A stretch of DNA of 64,000 nucleotides from Macrostomum hystrix (Eukaryota > Platyhelminthes > Macrostomidae), in contig CATNEN010000029.1 in the NCBI GenBank assembly GCA_950097015.1, forward strand, positions 186,001 to 250,000. The letters run 5' to 3'. The translations under genes were made by a program, and so were the position numbers. A model generated the notes under the pieces. The model saw only the letters and a list, made by a program, of their open reading frames with translations. It was not told the DNA's origin and did no database searches. Positions 50,641-63,139 of the stretch are shown piece by piece. The first letter of the stretch is position 1; every line of letters starts with the position of its first letter.

Positions 50641-51886
50641 TGTAAATCTGTAAATCTCGTGTAAACAACGCCTGTACACAAGCACTTATTGCAATCTAAA
50701 GAGGTTAAAATTAGTTTGCACAAAAAAGCAGAGAGTGGGTGTGGTTCGCCCTATTCGCTGCATTTCCTGTTGCCACATTTATTAATTGCAAGCGCGCCAG
50801 TGCTCCTGAGAAGAAAGTGTTGCAAAAGGCACAGAGACTCCTCCGGATATGAGGGCTTCATAGGCGGACAGGAAATGAAGCAATCTGAGCAGCTCTGTCC
50901 GCAAAGCAGGGTGTGAAACAGAAGTTTCATTTTCACAGCTTCACTCCTGTATTTATTATTTTTCATTCTTACACTTGTATAGCAGACTGCTGCATTTATT
51001 TACTCAATCGGGTCATATGTGCCGCCGACAGCACAGACGCAGCTATAGCGCGGCGCATTTGAAGGCTTGGGAACGGCTGTTCAGTCAATGGACTGGGTGG
51101 ACGCCACACCCCAATTATCCCAGTTGAGATGCTTGGTCTGGGTTGAAATGAAGCAATGCAGAGTTAAGCGTTTTGCTAAAGGACCTTACTAATTATATTG
51201 GTTCAGTGGAGTCGGGAACTGAATCTCAGTCCCGCGCTTAACTACTAGGATATAACTAGAGTTGCATGTTTCGTCTCATAGTAGACAAAGACTCGAGTGA
51301 CTGAAAGTGTTAAAACGTAAAATAGATTCGCGATTTTCGATAAATCTGCAGGGCCACACGATAATGTTTATATTATCTTTGACTGAACGAACGCTAGCTA
51401 ATCGCTGCGTGCTTATCGCACGTAAAACGGTCACAGATTATATTTTGCAACATAAAGTTTTTTAGTAGACTGGTGTGAGCTAGCGCTAATATTTATGTTC
51501 AACTAAAAATAAATTATTTGTTTTTGTGTACTATCTTTGAAGACAAATAGTTCAATGCTTTAATTATTTTATTAATTACAATAATTCATTCCGAAGAAGA
51601 CTAAGAATAAAACATTATATCTACAATTTATTATGTAAGTTTGACTATGTAATATGCGAAATTTGTCAAGTCATACTTATGGAATTTATGCTACTTTAGT
51701 TTATATTTTTTATGCAGCTTAGTACTTAATTAAAAAGTCAAAATACTAAATTTGAATGCTGAATTCTTACATAGTATAAAAATTTAAAAGCAACTTTTCT
51801 TAGAAACTTACCACGAGCTCGCAGTCTGCCAGTCTCCCTCTTTACATCCTCTTCAACCTCTTGCACAAATTTTTTGAGTTAAATCA
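50641..51886. other. Intergenic with a minus-strand SINE-B copy
   Basis: A SINE-B copy on the minus strand at about 51020-51255 keeps AGTCAATGGACTGGG, CCAATTATCCCAG, GAAGCAATGCAGAGTTAAGC and a tRNA-like head. The rest, and the AT-rich stretch from 51256 to 51886, show no gene. No core promoter for the PET100-like gene can be assigned. Confidence 0.6.
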
Positions 51887-52144
51887 ATGGCACCTAATTG
51901 GAAACTTGAAGTGAGCAGAATGCTGTGGTATGTAGCATTTCCAATGCTTTGCTTCGGCTTTGCTGCAGAACCACTTTTTGGCAACAGAGTCAGAGATTAC
52001 TGGAAGCGTGAATATGCTTCTTCGCTGGGCCACGACACAAAGAATAGCCTAAGCGACGAAGAATTTCAAGCCATCTTGCAAAGTCATCATGAAAAGGTGG
52101 TGAGGATGCACAATGAGGTCCGTGCATCTAATATCAGCAAATAA
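51887..52144 (+). CDS. PET100-like cytochrome c oxidase assembly protein
   Basis: 85 codons from ATG 51887 to TAA. The N-terminal text WKLEVSRMLWYVAFPMLCFG matches the conserved start of PET100 (KLEVFRM..Y..FP), a small inner-mitochondrial-membrane protein that helps assemble complex IV. One membrane segment lies at about residues 11-28, followed by a hydrophilic, charged tail (WKREYASS, SLSDEEFQAILQSHHEKVVR) facing the intermembrane space in the known family. Length is normal for the family. It is a single exon here; a 5'-UTR exon is possible. The short length limits certainty. Confidence 0.6.
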   Translation: MAPNWKLEVSRMLWYVAFPMLCFGFAAEPLFGNRVRDYWKREYASSLGHDTKNSLSDEEFQAILQSHHEKVVRMHNEVRASNISK

Positions 52145-52500
52145 ATTTGGCTGAAGTATCAGATCAGTATCTGAATATCCAAGAGATCGACCAGTACCAG
52201 TGAGGTGAATATATATTGTTTACTTTTTGTTTAACTTAGCAAAAACTCTACATTATGATTTAGTTCAATTAGTTTATTTAGTAATTTTTCATTTAAGACA
52301 TTCTTTGTGATGTTTTACCATGCTCTATGATTTATAAATAAGAAATTAAATATGTCTTTTTAATGTGTTTCTTTTGATATATTTATCCACATCATGTATT
52401 TAAACCAATAAACAGGTAAATTTAGCTCATTTAGGGACATTTAAATATGCATGCACATATAAAGTAAAATATAGAGCCTTAAAATAACAGTTTTAATTAT
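52145..52500. other. 3' flank of the PET100-like gene
   Basis: AT-rich. AATAAA overlaps the stop (about 52141) and recurs at about 52410. Confidence 0.4.
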
Positions 52501-53812
52501 AAAGTAGTCAGTGTTGGGCAAGTTACTTTAAAAAAGTAACTTCCGGTCAAGTAACTTCCGGTTCTAAAGAAAGTAACTTCCGGTAGTAGTTCCGGTACCG
52601 GCACTCGAAAAAAAAAGTAACTTCCGGTTCTTCGGCACCGGTACTTTCTACTTTTGAAAAATCGCGTGTTAAAGAAGGGCTTAATTATGTTTTGATTATA
52701 AAAAACTAATAATAACATGCCTTTGCAACTGCCAACTTGTCTAGAGTAAAACCAAGTGGAAAATGATTAAATGAAATTATTGAAAACGAAAAATGAATTT
52801 CTGAAAACCTATATTTTTATGGTTTTTGCTTCTTTTCCAGCACTAAGGTTCAATCCTTGCTGTGGCAGTACTTTACCAATTACCACTCAAAAGTTTGGCC
52901 TGCGCAACTAAAAAAGCTGGAAAAAAATTAGATTTGCATGTATTTTACACCATAACATTACATTAAGTTTAAATTTGAATAAAGCGTGCGCAAATAGACT
53001 AAACGTGATCAGTAAAAAATGAAAATTCGAAAATTGAAAAATCGCGGCTCTGTTTGACGATAATTCGCGCCTGCCCTCAGAAATCACATATTCGCGCCTC
53101 AATCACACCACTGAATAACAAACAACACAAGAGTCTTACAAACTAATGACATAAAGTGACAACTCTAAAAAAGTGGAAAGAGTAGCTCTAGTGGTGCTGC
53201 TGCCCTGCTGATAATTAACTTTATTAATTCAATAACCTTTTAAGCCCTGAAAAAACTACTTTGACATTTAGACAATTTAGCCTAGGTTAACAGCTGAGAA
53301 AAAAAGTTTGCATGCTTCTTAAAAGGAACCCCCGTAATTTAAACTTGAAAGCTTTAGCACTAGTGTAAAAGCTGGATATAGACAGTCATATTGTCACAAT
53401 TCACATCAAATGCCTGTTGCCGCGAAGTAGTAGTACAAGGCGGTTTAGTGTCGCGTCGGCAAGAGGTGCTCGCTTTGCTCGAATTAAAAATTTAATTTTT
53501 TAAAGAACCAAAAAGTTGTTAAAATTCACAAACTAAATAAAATTCAAAATTTCTCGGCATTTCTTACGATATTATGAACTGATGATATGAAAATTCTTTC
53601 AATTTGTATGTTTTCTTTACTTTCTTTCTCTTTTTTTTTCTCTGCATTTAAAAAAGTGCCGGAAGCACCGGACTTAACAAAAAGTAACTTCCGATACCCT
53701 AGTCCGGCACTACAAAAAAAAGAACCGGAAAAAAGTGCCGCTTTAAAAAACAGTAACTTCCGGCACAAAAAGTGCCGGAAGTGCCGGAAGGTTGCCCAAC
53801 ACTGAAAGTAGT
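52501..53812. mobile_element. Non-autonomous hAT-type DNA transposon, 1,296 bp
   Basis: The element at 52509-53804 begins CAGTGTTGGGCAAGTTAC and ends so that its complement begins CAGTGTTGGGCAACCTTC: 13 identical terminal bases. It is flanked by perfect 8-bp target duplications AAAGTAGT at 52501-52508 and 53805-53812. Terminal bases CAG..CTG and an 8-bp duplication are the hAT signature. The first 140 and last 170 bases carry many copies of AGTAACTTCCGG, GTGCCGGAAG or their complements, as in transposase-binding subterminal repeats. The AT-rich interior has no transposase frame, so it is non-autonomous. Confidence 0.88.
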
Positions 53813-55850
53813 GAGAATAAGAAAATGTTTTTTAATGAGTTAAAAAATCATAATTTCCTAATCATAGAGTTTATTGTATGTTACAAAAATAATTTTTTTA
53901 TTTAATTTTGTTATTGGATTGTAATTAAAATGGCTTAGTTATGTTAAATAAAATTCAATATTCTATTTATCTAAGAAAACAAAGCTTTTAAAAATAACAT
54001 ATTGCTTAATTTGTAAATGTAAAAGTTTTTTCTATATGAAAATAACTGAGCTTGTCTAACATAAATTTAGTTTTTCTTCAAGTTGTATATCAGAATTCTT
54101 TATCTGCCTAGCATATATTTAGGAGAGCCAGTCAGCTTATGCTGGTCTAGATTCTATAAAGTGGTGGTTTTTTCTTATTATCTCTTATTCTTTGTCTTTT
54201 GTAATATAGTTCTCCTAGTCTTGACTATTTCTTAATTACTGTTGTATTGAAAAATTATGAATGTGCTTGGCTATAAATACCTGTATATTAGATTATATAA
54301 ATTGTTATTAACCACATTTCAGACCCAGGCTATTTTGGAACTAAAAGAAAATTGTCTGCTTGGAATGAAGCTGACCCTTGCAGTTGAAATTGTACTTTCT
54401 AAATAAGTTACTTTTCTTGTTCTGTTGTTTGAAATTGTTGTATAGCCTGCTCTTATTATTGTGCACTACATTAGTTGCTAAGTTGTTGCTAATGTGAGAT
54501 GAATTGACATGATATACATTTTCTATTGCTAAATTATAAACAATTTGTTTGAATAGTAGTTAAAGGCACAAATTCTAATAGAAAATCGGAATAATTTACC
54601 TAAAATTAAAGTTTCAACTTTGAGAGATAATTAAAAAAAGTAAATGTCAAATTTCACTTATTTAAAAAAAATAAACTTCAGAAATCAGAAAAGAACTAAC
54701 AAACTTTTTGCTTTGATTCGACCCACTTGATGTAATAAGCTTAATTAGAAAAAATGCTACTTCAAAGGAAGTAGTTTTTGTGCATTCATTTTTGGCTTAA
54801 GTGAATTTAAAGAACTCATGTTTTCTATCGTATTTAAAGTAGTATAATTTATTTTTTACTAAACAATGCATATTGCACTCTACCTTCTAGGTTTACTGTA
54901 AGTAGCAACATCGGCATTCTTAGCCACTGCTTGTGAAACTTGTTGCTTTTGAAATGTATACTAAGTTAAACTAAAAGTACTTTCTCTGACTTGTGCTGCT
55001 GATTTAAATCATTAGCAAGGATTCTCTTTAAAAAGCTTTCGGCCTCTCAGTCACCTAAGGCTCACATTATTTAAGTGATAGCCATTGAGCTGAGGCAGTC
55101 GCAGGTCTGATTGGATTATACCTGTCCAGTCATGCAGACTGGCCTCAGAGAGAGCCAAAATGTCACCTGATGACGGCTGCTGTGATCGTATGAGCGGAGT
55201 TGTCTTAGACAGTCTTACAGATAGAGGATAAGCGAGGATTTCTAATTCATTGTTGGCCTGCCTGTTTGTGCCTGTACCGATAAAAGGGCAGGCCGCAATT
55301 GATGATGAAGCACCGTGGCTGCTGTTTGTGACCGCAGCTGCAGTTGCTTCTGTGTGCAGTTTTGCATCATTGGAACACTCCCGTGTGCACTACTAAATTG
55401 CATGGCTAATGTGCATTTTGGTTGCACGGTAGCTTTGCTTCGCTTGAGATCGTTTTCTCTCCTTACCTTTTGATTCGCCAAGTGAAATAAAAATTTCTGT
55501 CTCATATTTCCAAGTTGCATACGCTTTGGTATATGCCATCTGCAGGTATTCTCAGCCCTTTTTAGCCCAGTTTCATTTCACTAGGCTGTCTGCCCGCCTG
55601 TCCGTCGCGTAAATAATATGTGCACTAGTTTAAGTTTATGCCCGCGTTTCTACTGCCGATAAAAGGATTGAGTTCGGGTTGAGCTTTTATGCCGTCACTC
55701 CAGCTGTGCTGAGAGTTGCTTGAGACTAGGCACCCGCACCCTTGAAAACTCAACAGGAAAAACGCGTAAAATGTGCATAAAATCAAATATTAACTGCTTT
55801 TAATACAAGTTTCACCTTGTTATTTGGAGCTTCTTGGTCCCTTCAGACGT
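53813..55850. other. AT-rich gene-free DNA
   Basis: No arrays and no coding-like frame. A 92-codon minus-strand frame at 55242-55520 has no recognisable domain and is not called. Confidence 0.5.
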
Positions 55851-56396
55851 GTAGTCTTGCTGGGCCAAGTGTACAGCCAGTGGCACAGCCGCGGCTATTG
55901 CGCGGCTCTTCCAAAAGGCAGTGTACAGCTGATCAGTCCTTGGACTGTGGAGGCCGCCAGGCCCGCCACACCTACCCGAATTTCTAAGCCAGTTGATCCC
56001 TAAAGTATTAGGGAATGATGAGATGAATAATAATAATAGTTGCTGGGGGACTGTGGGAAATGGCACGTTATTTGGTGGCCTAGGCACAGCCGGAGAGCAG
56101 GCGATTCTGCCCATTTCGCTGGCTCCTGAGCACACGCACACAGATACCGTACGCAGGCATACACTCACGCATGGGTGAGTTCAGATCAGTGCACGATCAA
56201 ACAGGTTTCTCATTGTCAAACAGTGTACACTCACTGTGCCTTGGAGGTTGGCCCTCAGGGCGTAGATTGCGCGACAGGACCCCAAGCCTTCTCTCCGCGG
56301 CTGCGCCCCAAATGAACGTGGCCTCGCCGCGGATTCGAGCTAAGGAACATCGGTGCAAGAAACGGACGAGTTACCGATCCGCTACACCACCTAAGA
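55851..56396 (-). mobile_element. Minus-strand SINE-A copy beside a SINE-B tail
   Basis: SINE-A at about 56060-56396 reads on the minus strand as GGTGTAGCGGATCGGTAAC (head), TTAGCTCGAATCCGCGGCGA, AGAGAAGGCTTGGGGTCCTG, GAGGGCCAACCTCCAAGGCA and CTCAGGAGCCAGCGAAATGG, with an ATT-type tail near 56020-56035. Left of it (55860-55985) is a SINE-B-like tail (TACAGCTGATCAGTCCTTGG). Confidence 0.75.
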
Positions 56397-58295
56397 ACTG
56401 GCTTTCAACTTGATTTTCTTATTATTCGTAATACGAGTATGATGCTGGATAAATCAGTTGCATTTTTCCACCAATTTATAACAATGTGCACGACACTCAA
56501 AACTTACAAAAAACTAATTATTTACCAATGTCAACCCCAATTCATATGCGTGTGTCATCGTTTCACATGATGTTGGACGCAATATGCAATGACCAGAGGC
56601 ATAATGGATGGTGACTGTCCTGTCAGAAGAGGTGCACTCTCTCAAAAAGTGTCTGCATTGCCCAAGGCGGTTGCTATGCAAGCAGATCCATTCAGCGGAG
56701 CATTGTCTCTTAATTGAGCTTCAATCAGGCTGCCATAATTCAGTTTCTGGCTCTATTTGAGCACTAGGCCTCTTCCTTTATCTTCTCTCATCTAAAGATG
56801 AGAGATGCATCGCTTTTATGACTTGCTTTGACTAATAGCGAATCGAGACTCGTCAAAGGGCTTTACCTTGCGGGCCTTGCGTCTCCTTTGTCGACTACTT
56901 TAGTGCGGCGATGAATTGGCTCCGTGACTGGGCATTGAATTTCCCCTCAGCTGCCAAGCGGTTCGGCGTCGCGCAGTTCCGCCATGACGAGTGAGCTCAG
57001 GCTGCCCCAAATTTTAATAACCGCTTTTTGGTTTAATTTACGAGTTACTCCCGCAAACACGCTTTATTGCGTGTTCTTCAAAGTCAGTGTTCCAGACCAG
57101 GCCCACGCTTCCTTGTCTTTATAGAATTGTATTGCACAAGATATTAACTATCACATCGTCCAACTATGTTTAATTGAAAATGCTGTATTATACGAGCATT
57201 AATAGCCACTGCCTACTTCACGATAGCTCCCAAACCGAATGACCGAATGACCAATAATTAACAATATAATCAACAAAATTTGCCGACACGATTACACTAA
57301 GAAATATTGTAAGCTGAAAATTTATGGATTTTTGCCTGTGTTCTGGATTTTAATGGCGATTGGTTGAATGTTTTGGGAGATACAGAAAAAAGAAAGATGT
57401 GGGTGTTGGAAATACCACGATCGTGGTCTTTCTACAGTTAATAATTTTTTGGGTGAGTTCGATGCGCTTTTACAAACTGGTGGACTATGTAGGGTGGCAT
57501 TCACTGCAAGTTAAAAAAACTCACTGCAGCATCACTTTGATCGAACTCTACAGGAAAGTTTCTGGTCTAGCATTTGTATGGATTGGATGGATTTGCTCTG
57601 AATGTATAGCATCAATGTTCAACCGGATTTAGTCGTCAAATTTTCCTGTAAATCATTTTCCGTAATTGTCTAGCGTTGCCTAAACTGGTCGCTCCTCTAA
57701 ACTGAGTGGCTATATGTTCTATAAGCTCCGGTGCACTCAACGTACACTTTAGAGTGAAGGTGAAGCTTCAGATTCTTCACTAAAAGCAAAATCCTGAGGT
57801 GGGGCTAATCGATCCATTAGAACGTTGAGCATGTGACGCTGAAAAAGATGCTACCTGACCGAGCTATTCCCATTTCAGGCAAAAAATGTCACCCATTTGT
57901 AAAGCCTGCTTCATGCTCTGCCTAACTCTGTTAATCTCTCTTCTGTGGGATTTTTAGTCGAAATGCCTTGCTTGAGCTCAGTATTAATTCTCATTTTGAA
58001 ATTAGAACTTTCGTTGGCTCAGGGAAGGTCCACTCCTCACTCCGCACTTCTCTTAGAGGAACCAAACGACAGATCGTGGAAATAAAGTTGAGCCTAATCA
58101 GCAGCTTACGAGGGTAGGAATCGTAATAAAAATATCAACTGTTCGTCGCGACACATGACGTGGATAAAACTATTCATGGCAGGGAGGTCCAAAGAACTGT
58201 GCCAAATCCAACTAAACCTTGACTTGCCGTAGAACTTAGATAAGCTACTAGTTGAATTCGCATATATTACGAGTACTGTAGTCTATGGGTAAGTT
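56397..58295. other. Gene-free DNA with one dispersed repeat
   Basis: A minus-strand copy of the dispersed motif lies at about 57208-57260 (CACTGCCTACTTCACGATAG on the plus strand, then CTCCCAAACCGAATGACC). No gene, array or SINE recognised elsewhere. Confidence 0.5.
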
Positions 58296-61200
58296 GTCTA
58301 AGAGGTAATGGATACTAAGGGTGAACTGGAGGTAATGGATTCTGGATGTGAACTGAACTGGAGGTAATGGATACTGGATGTGAACTGAATTGGAGGTAAT
58401 GGATTCTGGATGTGAATGAACTGGAGGTAATGGATTCTGGAGGTGAACTGAATTGGTGGCAATGGATTCTGGAGGTGAACTGAATTGGTGGCAATGGATT
58501 CTGGAGGTGAACTGAATTGGTGGCAATGGATTCTGGAGGTGAACTGAACTGGAGTTAATGGATTCTGGATGTAAACTGAACTGGAGGTAATGGATTCTGG
58601 AGGTGAACTGAACTGGAGGTATTGGATTCTGGAGGTGAACTGAATTGGAGGTAATGGATTCTGGAGGTGAACTGAACTGGAGGTAATAGATTCTGGATGT
58701 GAACTGAACTGGTGGTAATGGATTCTGGATGTGAACTGAACTGGAGGTAATGGATTCTGGAGGTGAACTGAACTGGAGGTAATGGATTCTGGATGTGAAC
58801 TGAATTGGTGGCAATGGATTCTGGAGGTGAACTGAATTGGTGGCAATGGATTCTGGGTGTGAACTGAATTGGAGGTAATGGATTCTGGATGTGAACTGAA
58901 TTGGAGGTAATGGATTCTGGAGGTGAACTGAACTGGAGGTAATGGATTCTGGAGGTGAACTGAACTGGTGGTAATGGATTCTGGATGTGAACAGAATTGG
59001 TGGCAATCGATACTGGAGGTGAACTGAATTGCTGGCAATGGATTCTGGAGGTGAACTGAATTGGTGGTAATGGATTCTGGAGGTGAACTGAATTGGTGGC
59101 AATGGATAATGGAGGTGAACTGAATTGGTGGCAATGGATACTGGAGGTGAACTGAATTTGTGGCAATGGATTCTGGGTGTGAACTGAATTGGAGGTAATG
59201 GATTCTGGATGTGAACTGAATTGGTGGCAATGGATTCTGGGTGTGAACTTAATTGGTGGCAATGGATACTGGAGGTGAACTGAATTGGTGGCAATGGATT
59301 CTGGAGGTGAACTGAATTGCTGGCAATGGATTCTGGAGGTGAACTGAATTGGTGACAATGGATTCTGGATGTGAACTGAATTGGTGGTAATGGATTCTGG
59401 AGGTGGAAGAACTGGAGTTAATGGATTCTGGATGTGAACTGAATTGGTAGCAATGGATACTTGAGGTGAACTGAATTGGTGGCAATGGATTCTGGAGGTG
59501 AACTGAATTGGTGGCAATGGATAATGGGTGTGAACTGAATTGGTGGCAATGGATTCTGGATGTGAACTGAACTGGAGTTAATGGATACTGGATGTGAACT
59601 GAATTGGTGACAATGGATTCTGGAGGTGAACTGAATTGGTAGCAATGGATTCTGGAGGTGAACTGAATTGGTGACAATGGATTCTGGAGGTGAACTGAAT
59701 TGGTGACAATGGATACTGGAGGTGAACTGAATTGGTGGCAATGGATTCTGGAGGTGAACTGAATTGGTGGCAATGGATACTGGGTGTGAACTGAATTGGT
59801 GGCAATGGATTCTGGATGTGAACTGAACTGGAGTTAATGGATTCTGGGTGTGAACTGAATTGGTGGCAATGGATACTGGATGTGAACTGAATTGGTGGTA
59901 ATGGATTCTGGAGGTGAACTGAATTGGTGGCAATGGATTCTGGATGTGAACTGAATTGGTGACAATGGATACTGGAGGTGAACTGAATTGCTGGCAATGG
60001 ATTCTGGAGGTGAACTGAATTGGTAGCAATGGATTCTGGAGGTGAACTGAATTGGTGACAATGGATTCTGGAGGTGAACTGAATTGGTGACAATGGATAC
60101 TGGAGGTGAACTGAATTGGTGGCAATGGATTCTGGAGGTGAACTGAATTGGTGGCAATGGATTCTGGAGGTGAACTGAATTGGTGACAATGGATTCTGGA
60201 GGTGAACTGAATTGGTGACAATGGATACTGGAGGTGAACTGAATTGGTGGCAATGGATTCTGGAGGTGAACTGAATTGGTGGCAATGGATTCTGGATGTG
60301 AACTGAACTGGAGTTAATGGATTCTGGATGTGAACTGAATTGGTGACAATGGATTCTGGAGGTGAACTGAATTGGTAGCAATGGATTCTGGAGGTGAACT
60401 GAATTGGTGACAATGGATACTGGAGGTGAACTGAATTGGTGGTAATGGATTCTGGAGGTGAACTGAATTGGTGACAATGGATACTGGAGGTGAACTGAAT
60501 TGGTGGTAATGGATTCTGGAGGTGAACTGAACTGGATTTAATGGATTCTGGAGGTGAACTGAATTGGTGACAATGGATTCTGGAGGTGAACTGAATTGGT
60601 GGCAATGGATACTGGAGGTGAACTGAATTGGTGACAATGGATACCGGAGGTGAACTGAATTGGTGGTAATGGATTCTGGAGGTGAACTGAATTGGTGGTA
60701 ATGGATTCTGGAGGTGAACTGAATTGGTGACAATGGATACTGGAGGTGAACTGAATTGGTGGCAATGGATACTGGAGGTGAACTGAATTGGTGACAATGG
60801 ATACTGGAGGTGAACTGAATTGCTGGCAATGGATTCTGGAGGTGAACAGAATTGGTGGCAATGGATTCTGGAGGTGAACTGAATTGCTGGCACTGGATTC
60901 TGGGTGTGAACTGAATTGGAGTTAATGGATTCTGGATGTGAACTGAATTGGTGGTAATGGATTCTGGAGGTGAACTGAACTGGAGGTAATGGATTCTGGA
61001 GGTGAACTGAACTGGTGGTAATGGATTCTGGATGTGAACAGAATTGGTGGCAATCGATACTGGAGGTGAACTGAATTGGTGGCAATGGATTCTGGAGGTG
61101 AACTGAATTGGTGGCAATGGATTCTGGAGGTGAACTGAACTGGAGTTAATGGATTCTGGAGGTGAACTGAACTGGAGGTAATGGATTCTGGAGGTGAACT

Positions 61201-62745
61201 GAACTGGAGGTAATGGATTCTGGAGGTGAACTGAACTGGTGGTAATGGATTCTGGATGTGAACAGAATTGGTGGCAATCGATACTGGAGGTGAACTGAAT
61301 TGGTGGCAATGGATTCTGGAGGTGAACTGAATTGGTGGCAATGGATTCTGGAGGTGAACTGAACTGGAGTTAATGGATTCTGGAGGTGAACTGAACTGGA
61401 GGTATTGGATTCTGGAGGTGAACTGAATTGGAGGTAATGGATTCTGGAGGTGAACTGAACTGGAGGTAATGGATTCTGGAGGTGAACTGAACTGGTGGTA
61501 ATGCATTCTGGATGTGAACAGAATTGGTGGCAATCGATACTGGAGGTGAACTGAATTGGTGGCAATGGATACTGGAGGTGAACTGAATTGGTGGCAATGG
61601 ATACTGGAGGTGAACTGAATTGGTGGCAATGGATACTGGAGGTGAATTGATTTTGTGGCAATGGATTCTGGGTGTGAACTGAATTGGAGGTAATGGATTC
61701 TGGATGTGAACTGAATTGGTGGCAATGGATTCTAGGTGTGAACTGAATTGGAGGTAATGGATTCTGGATGTGAACTGAATTGGTGGCAATGGATTCTGGA
61801 TGTGAACTGAATTGGTGGCAATGGATTCTGGGTGTGAACTGAATTGGAGGTAATGGATTCTGGATGTGAACTTAATTGGTGGCAATGGATACTGGAGGTG
61901 AACTGAATTGGAGGTAATGGATTCTGGAGGTGAACTGAATTAGTGGCAATGGATTCTGGAGGTGAACTGAATTAGTGACAATGGATTCTGAATGTGAACT
62001 GAATTGGTGGTAATGGATTCTGGAGGTGAACTGAACTGGAGTTAATGGATTCTGGATGTGAACTGAATTGGTGGCAATGGATACTGGAGGTGAACTTAAT
62101 TGGTGGCAATGGATTCTGGATGTGAACTGAATTGGTGGTAATGGATTCTGGAGGTGAACTGAACTGGTGGTAATGGATTCTGGATGTGAACAGAATTGGT
62201 GGCAATGGATTCTGGAGGTGAACTGAATTGGTGGCAATGGATACTGGAGGTGAACTGAATTGGTGGCAATGGATTCTGGAGGTGAACTGAACTGGAGGTA
62301 ATGGATTCTGGAGGTGAACTGAATTGCTGGCAATGGATTCTGGAGGTGAACTGAATTGGTGGCAATGGATACTGGAGGTGAACTGAATTGGTGGCAATGG
62401 ATTCTGGAGGTGAACTGAATTGGTGGCAATGGATACTGGAGGTGAACTGAATTGGTGGTAATGGATTCTGGAGGTGAACTGAATTGGTGGCAATGGATTC
62501 TGGAGGTGAACTGAATTGGTGGTAATGGATTCTGGAGGTGAACTGAATTGGTGGCAATGGATTCTGGAGGTGAACTGAATTGGTGGTAATGGATTCTGGA
62601 GGTGAACTGAATTGGTGGCAATGGATACTGGAGGTGAACTGAATTGGTGGCAATGGATACTGGAGGTGAACTGAATTGGTGACAATGGATTCTGGATATG
62701 AACTTAATTGGTTTTAATGGATACTAGAGGTGATCTAAATAGGAG
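58296..62745. repeat. Minisatellite, 32-bp unit, about 138 copies
   Basis: Units contain GTGAACTGAATTGGTGGCAA then TGGATTCTGGAG, with correlated variants: GAACTGGAGGTAA, TTGGTGACAA, GGATACTGG, GGATGTGAAC, GGGTGTGAAC. Variant types are regionally clustered: GGTGACAATGG types around 59.3-60.8 kb, GGAGGTAATGG types at both ends. As 32 is not a multiple of 3, the minus-strand frame rotates through three peptides (IQFTSRIHCH, QFSSPPESIA, NSVHLQNPLP), all lacking stops, so long open frames appear by chance. Confidence 0.95.
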
Positions 62746-63139
62746 TGTGAAAAAATTGGCACCATCAAATTGTACCTACAATTTGAAAAATTCCTGATAA
62801 GCACTCAGAGTTTTTGGATTCTTTGCTCCCACAAAGCAACTGAAAAAATGGCTCTTTAATTGCTACAAGAAGCAATGTATGAGGAAAAATATTTTTTTCA
62901 TGTAACACAGCCTTTGTGATCGCTACAAGAGCAAATTGGTCGTGTTTTTGCAAGCACATTCTAACTCAGTTTTTTTCTGTTTTGTCTGATCTTGTCAGTT
63001 TTTTAATCTGTATAAATTAGAATTTTGATAATTTAAATTCGCACCTTTCTACCAGACGGGTACACTAAATGACCATCGCACTTTCATGTATACGATGAAT
63101 AGTTGTGTACTAATTACAACATCCTTAGCAATTGAGAAA
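62746..63139. other. Spacer between two arrays
   Basis: AT-rich. GCTACAAGAAGCAAT and GCTACAAGAGCAAAT are related words near 62860 and 62920. No gene. Confidence 0.5.

Noticed and set aside
58248-62685. Long minus-strand open frames (up to 555 codons) in the 32-bp array
   Set aside because: The unit has no stop in any minus-strand frame and is not a multiple of three, so long frames arise automatically. There is no start context, splice site or domain.
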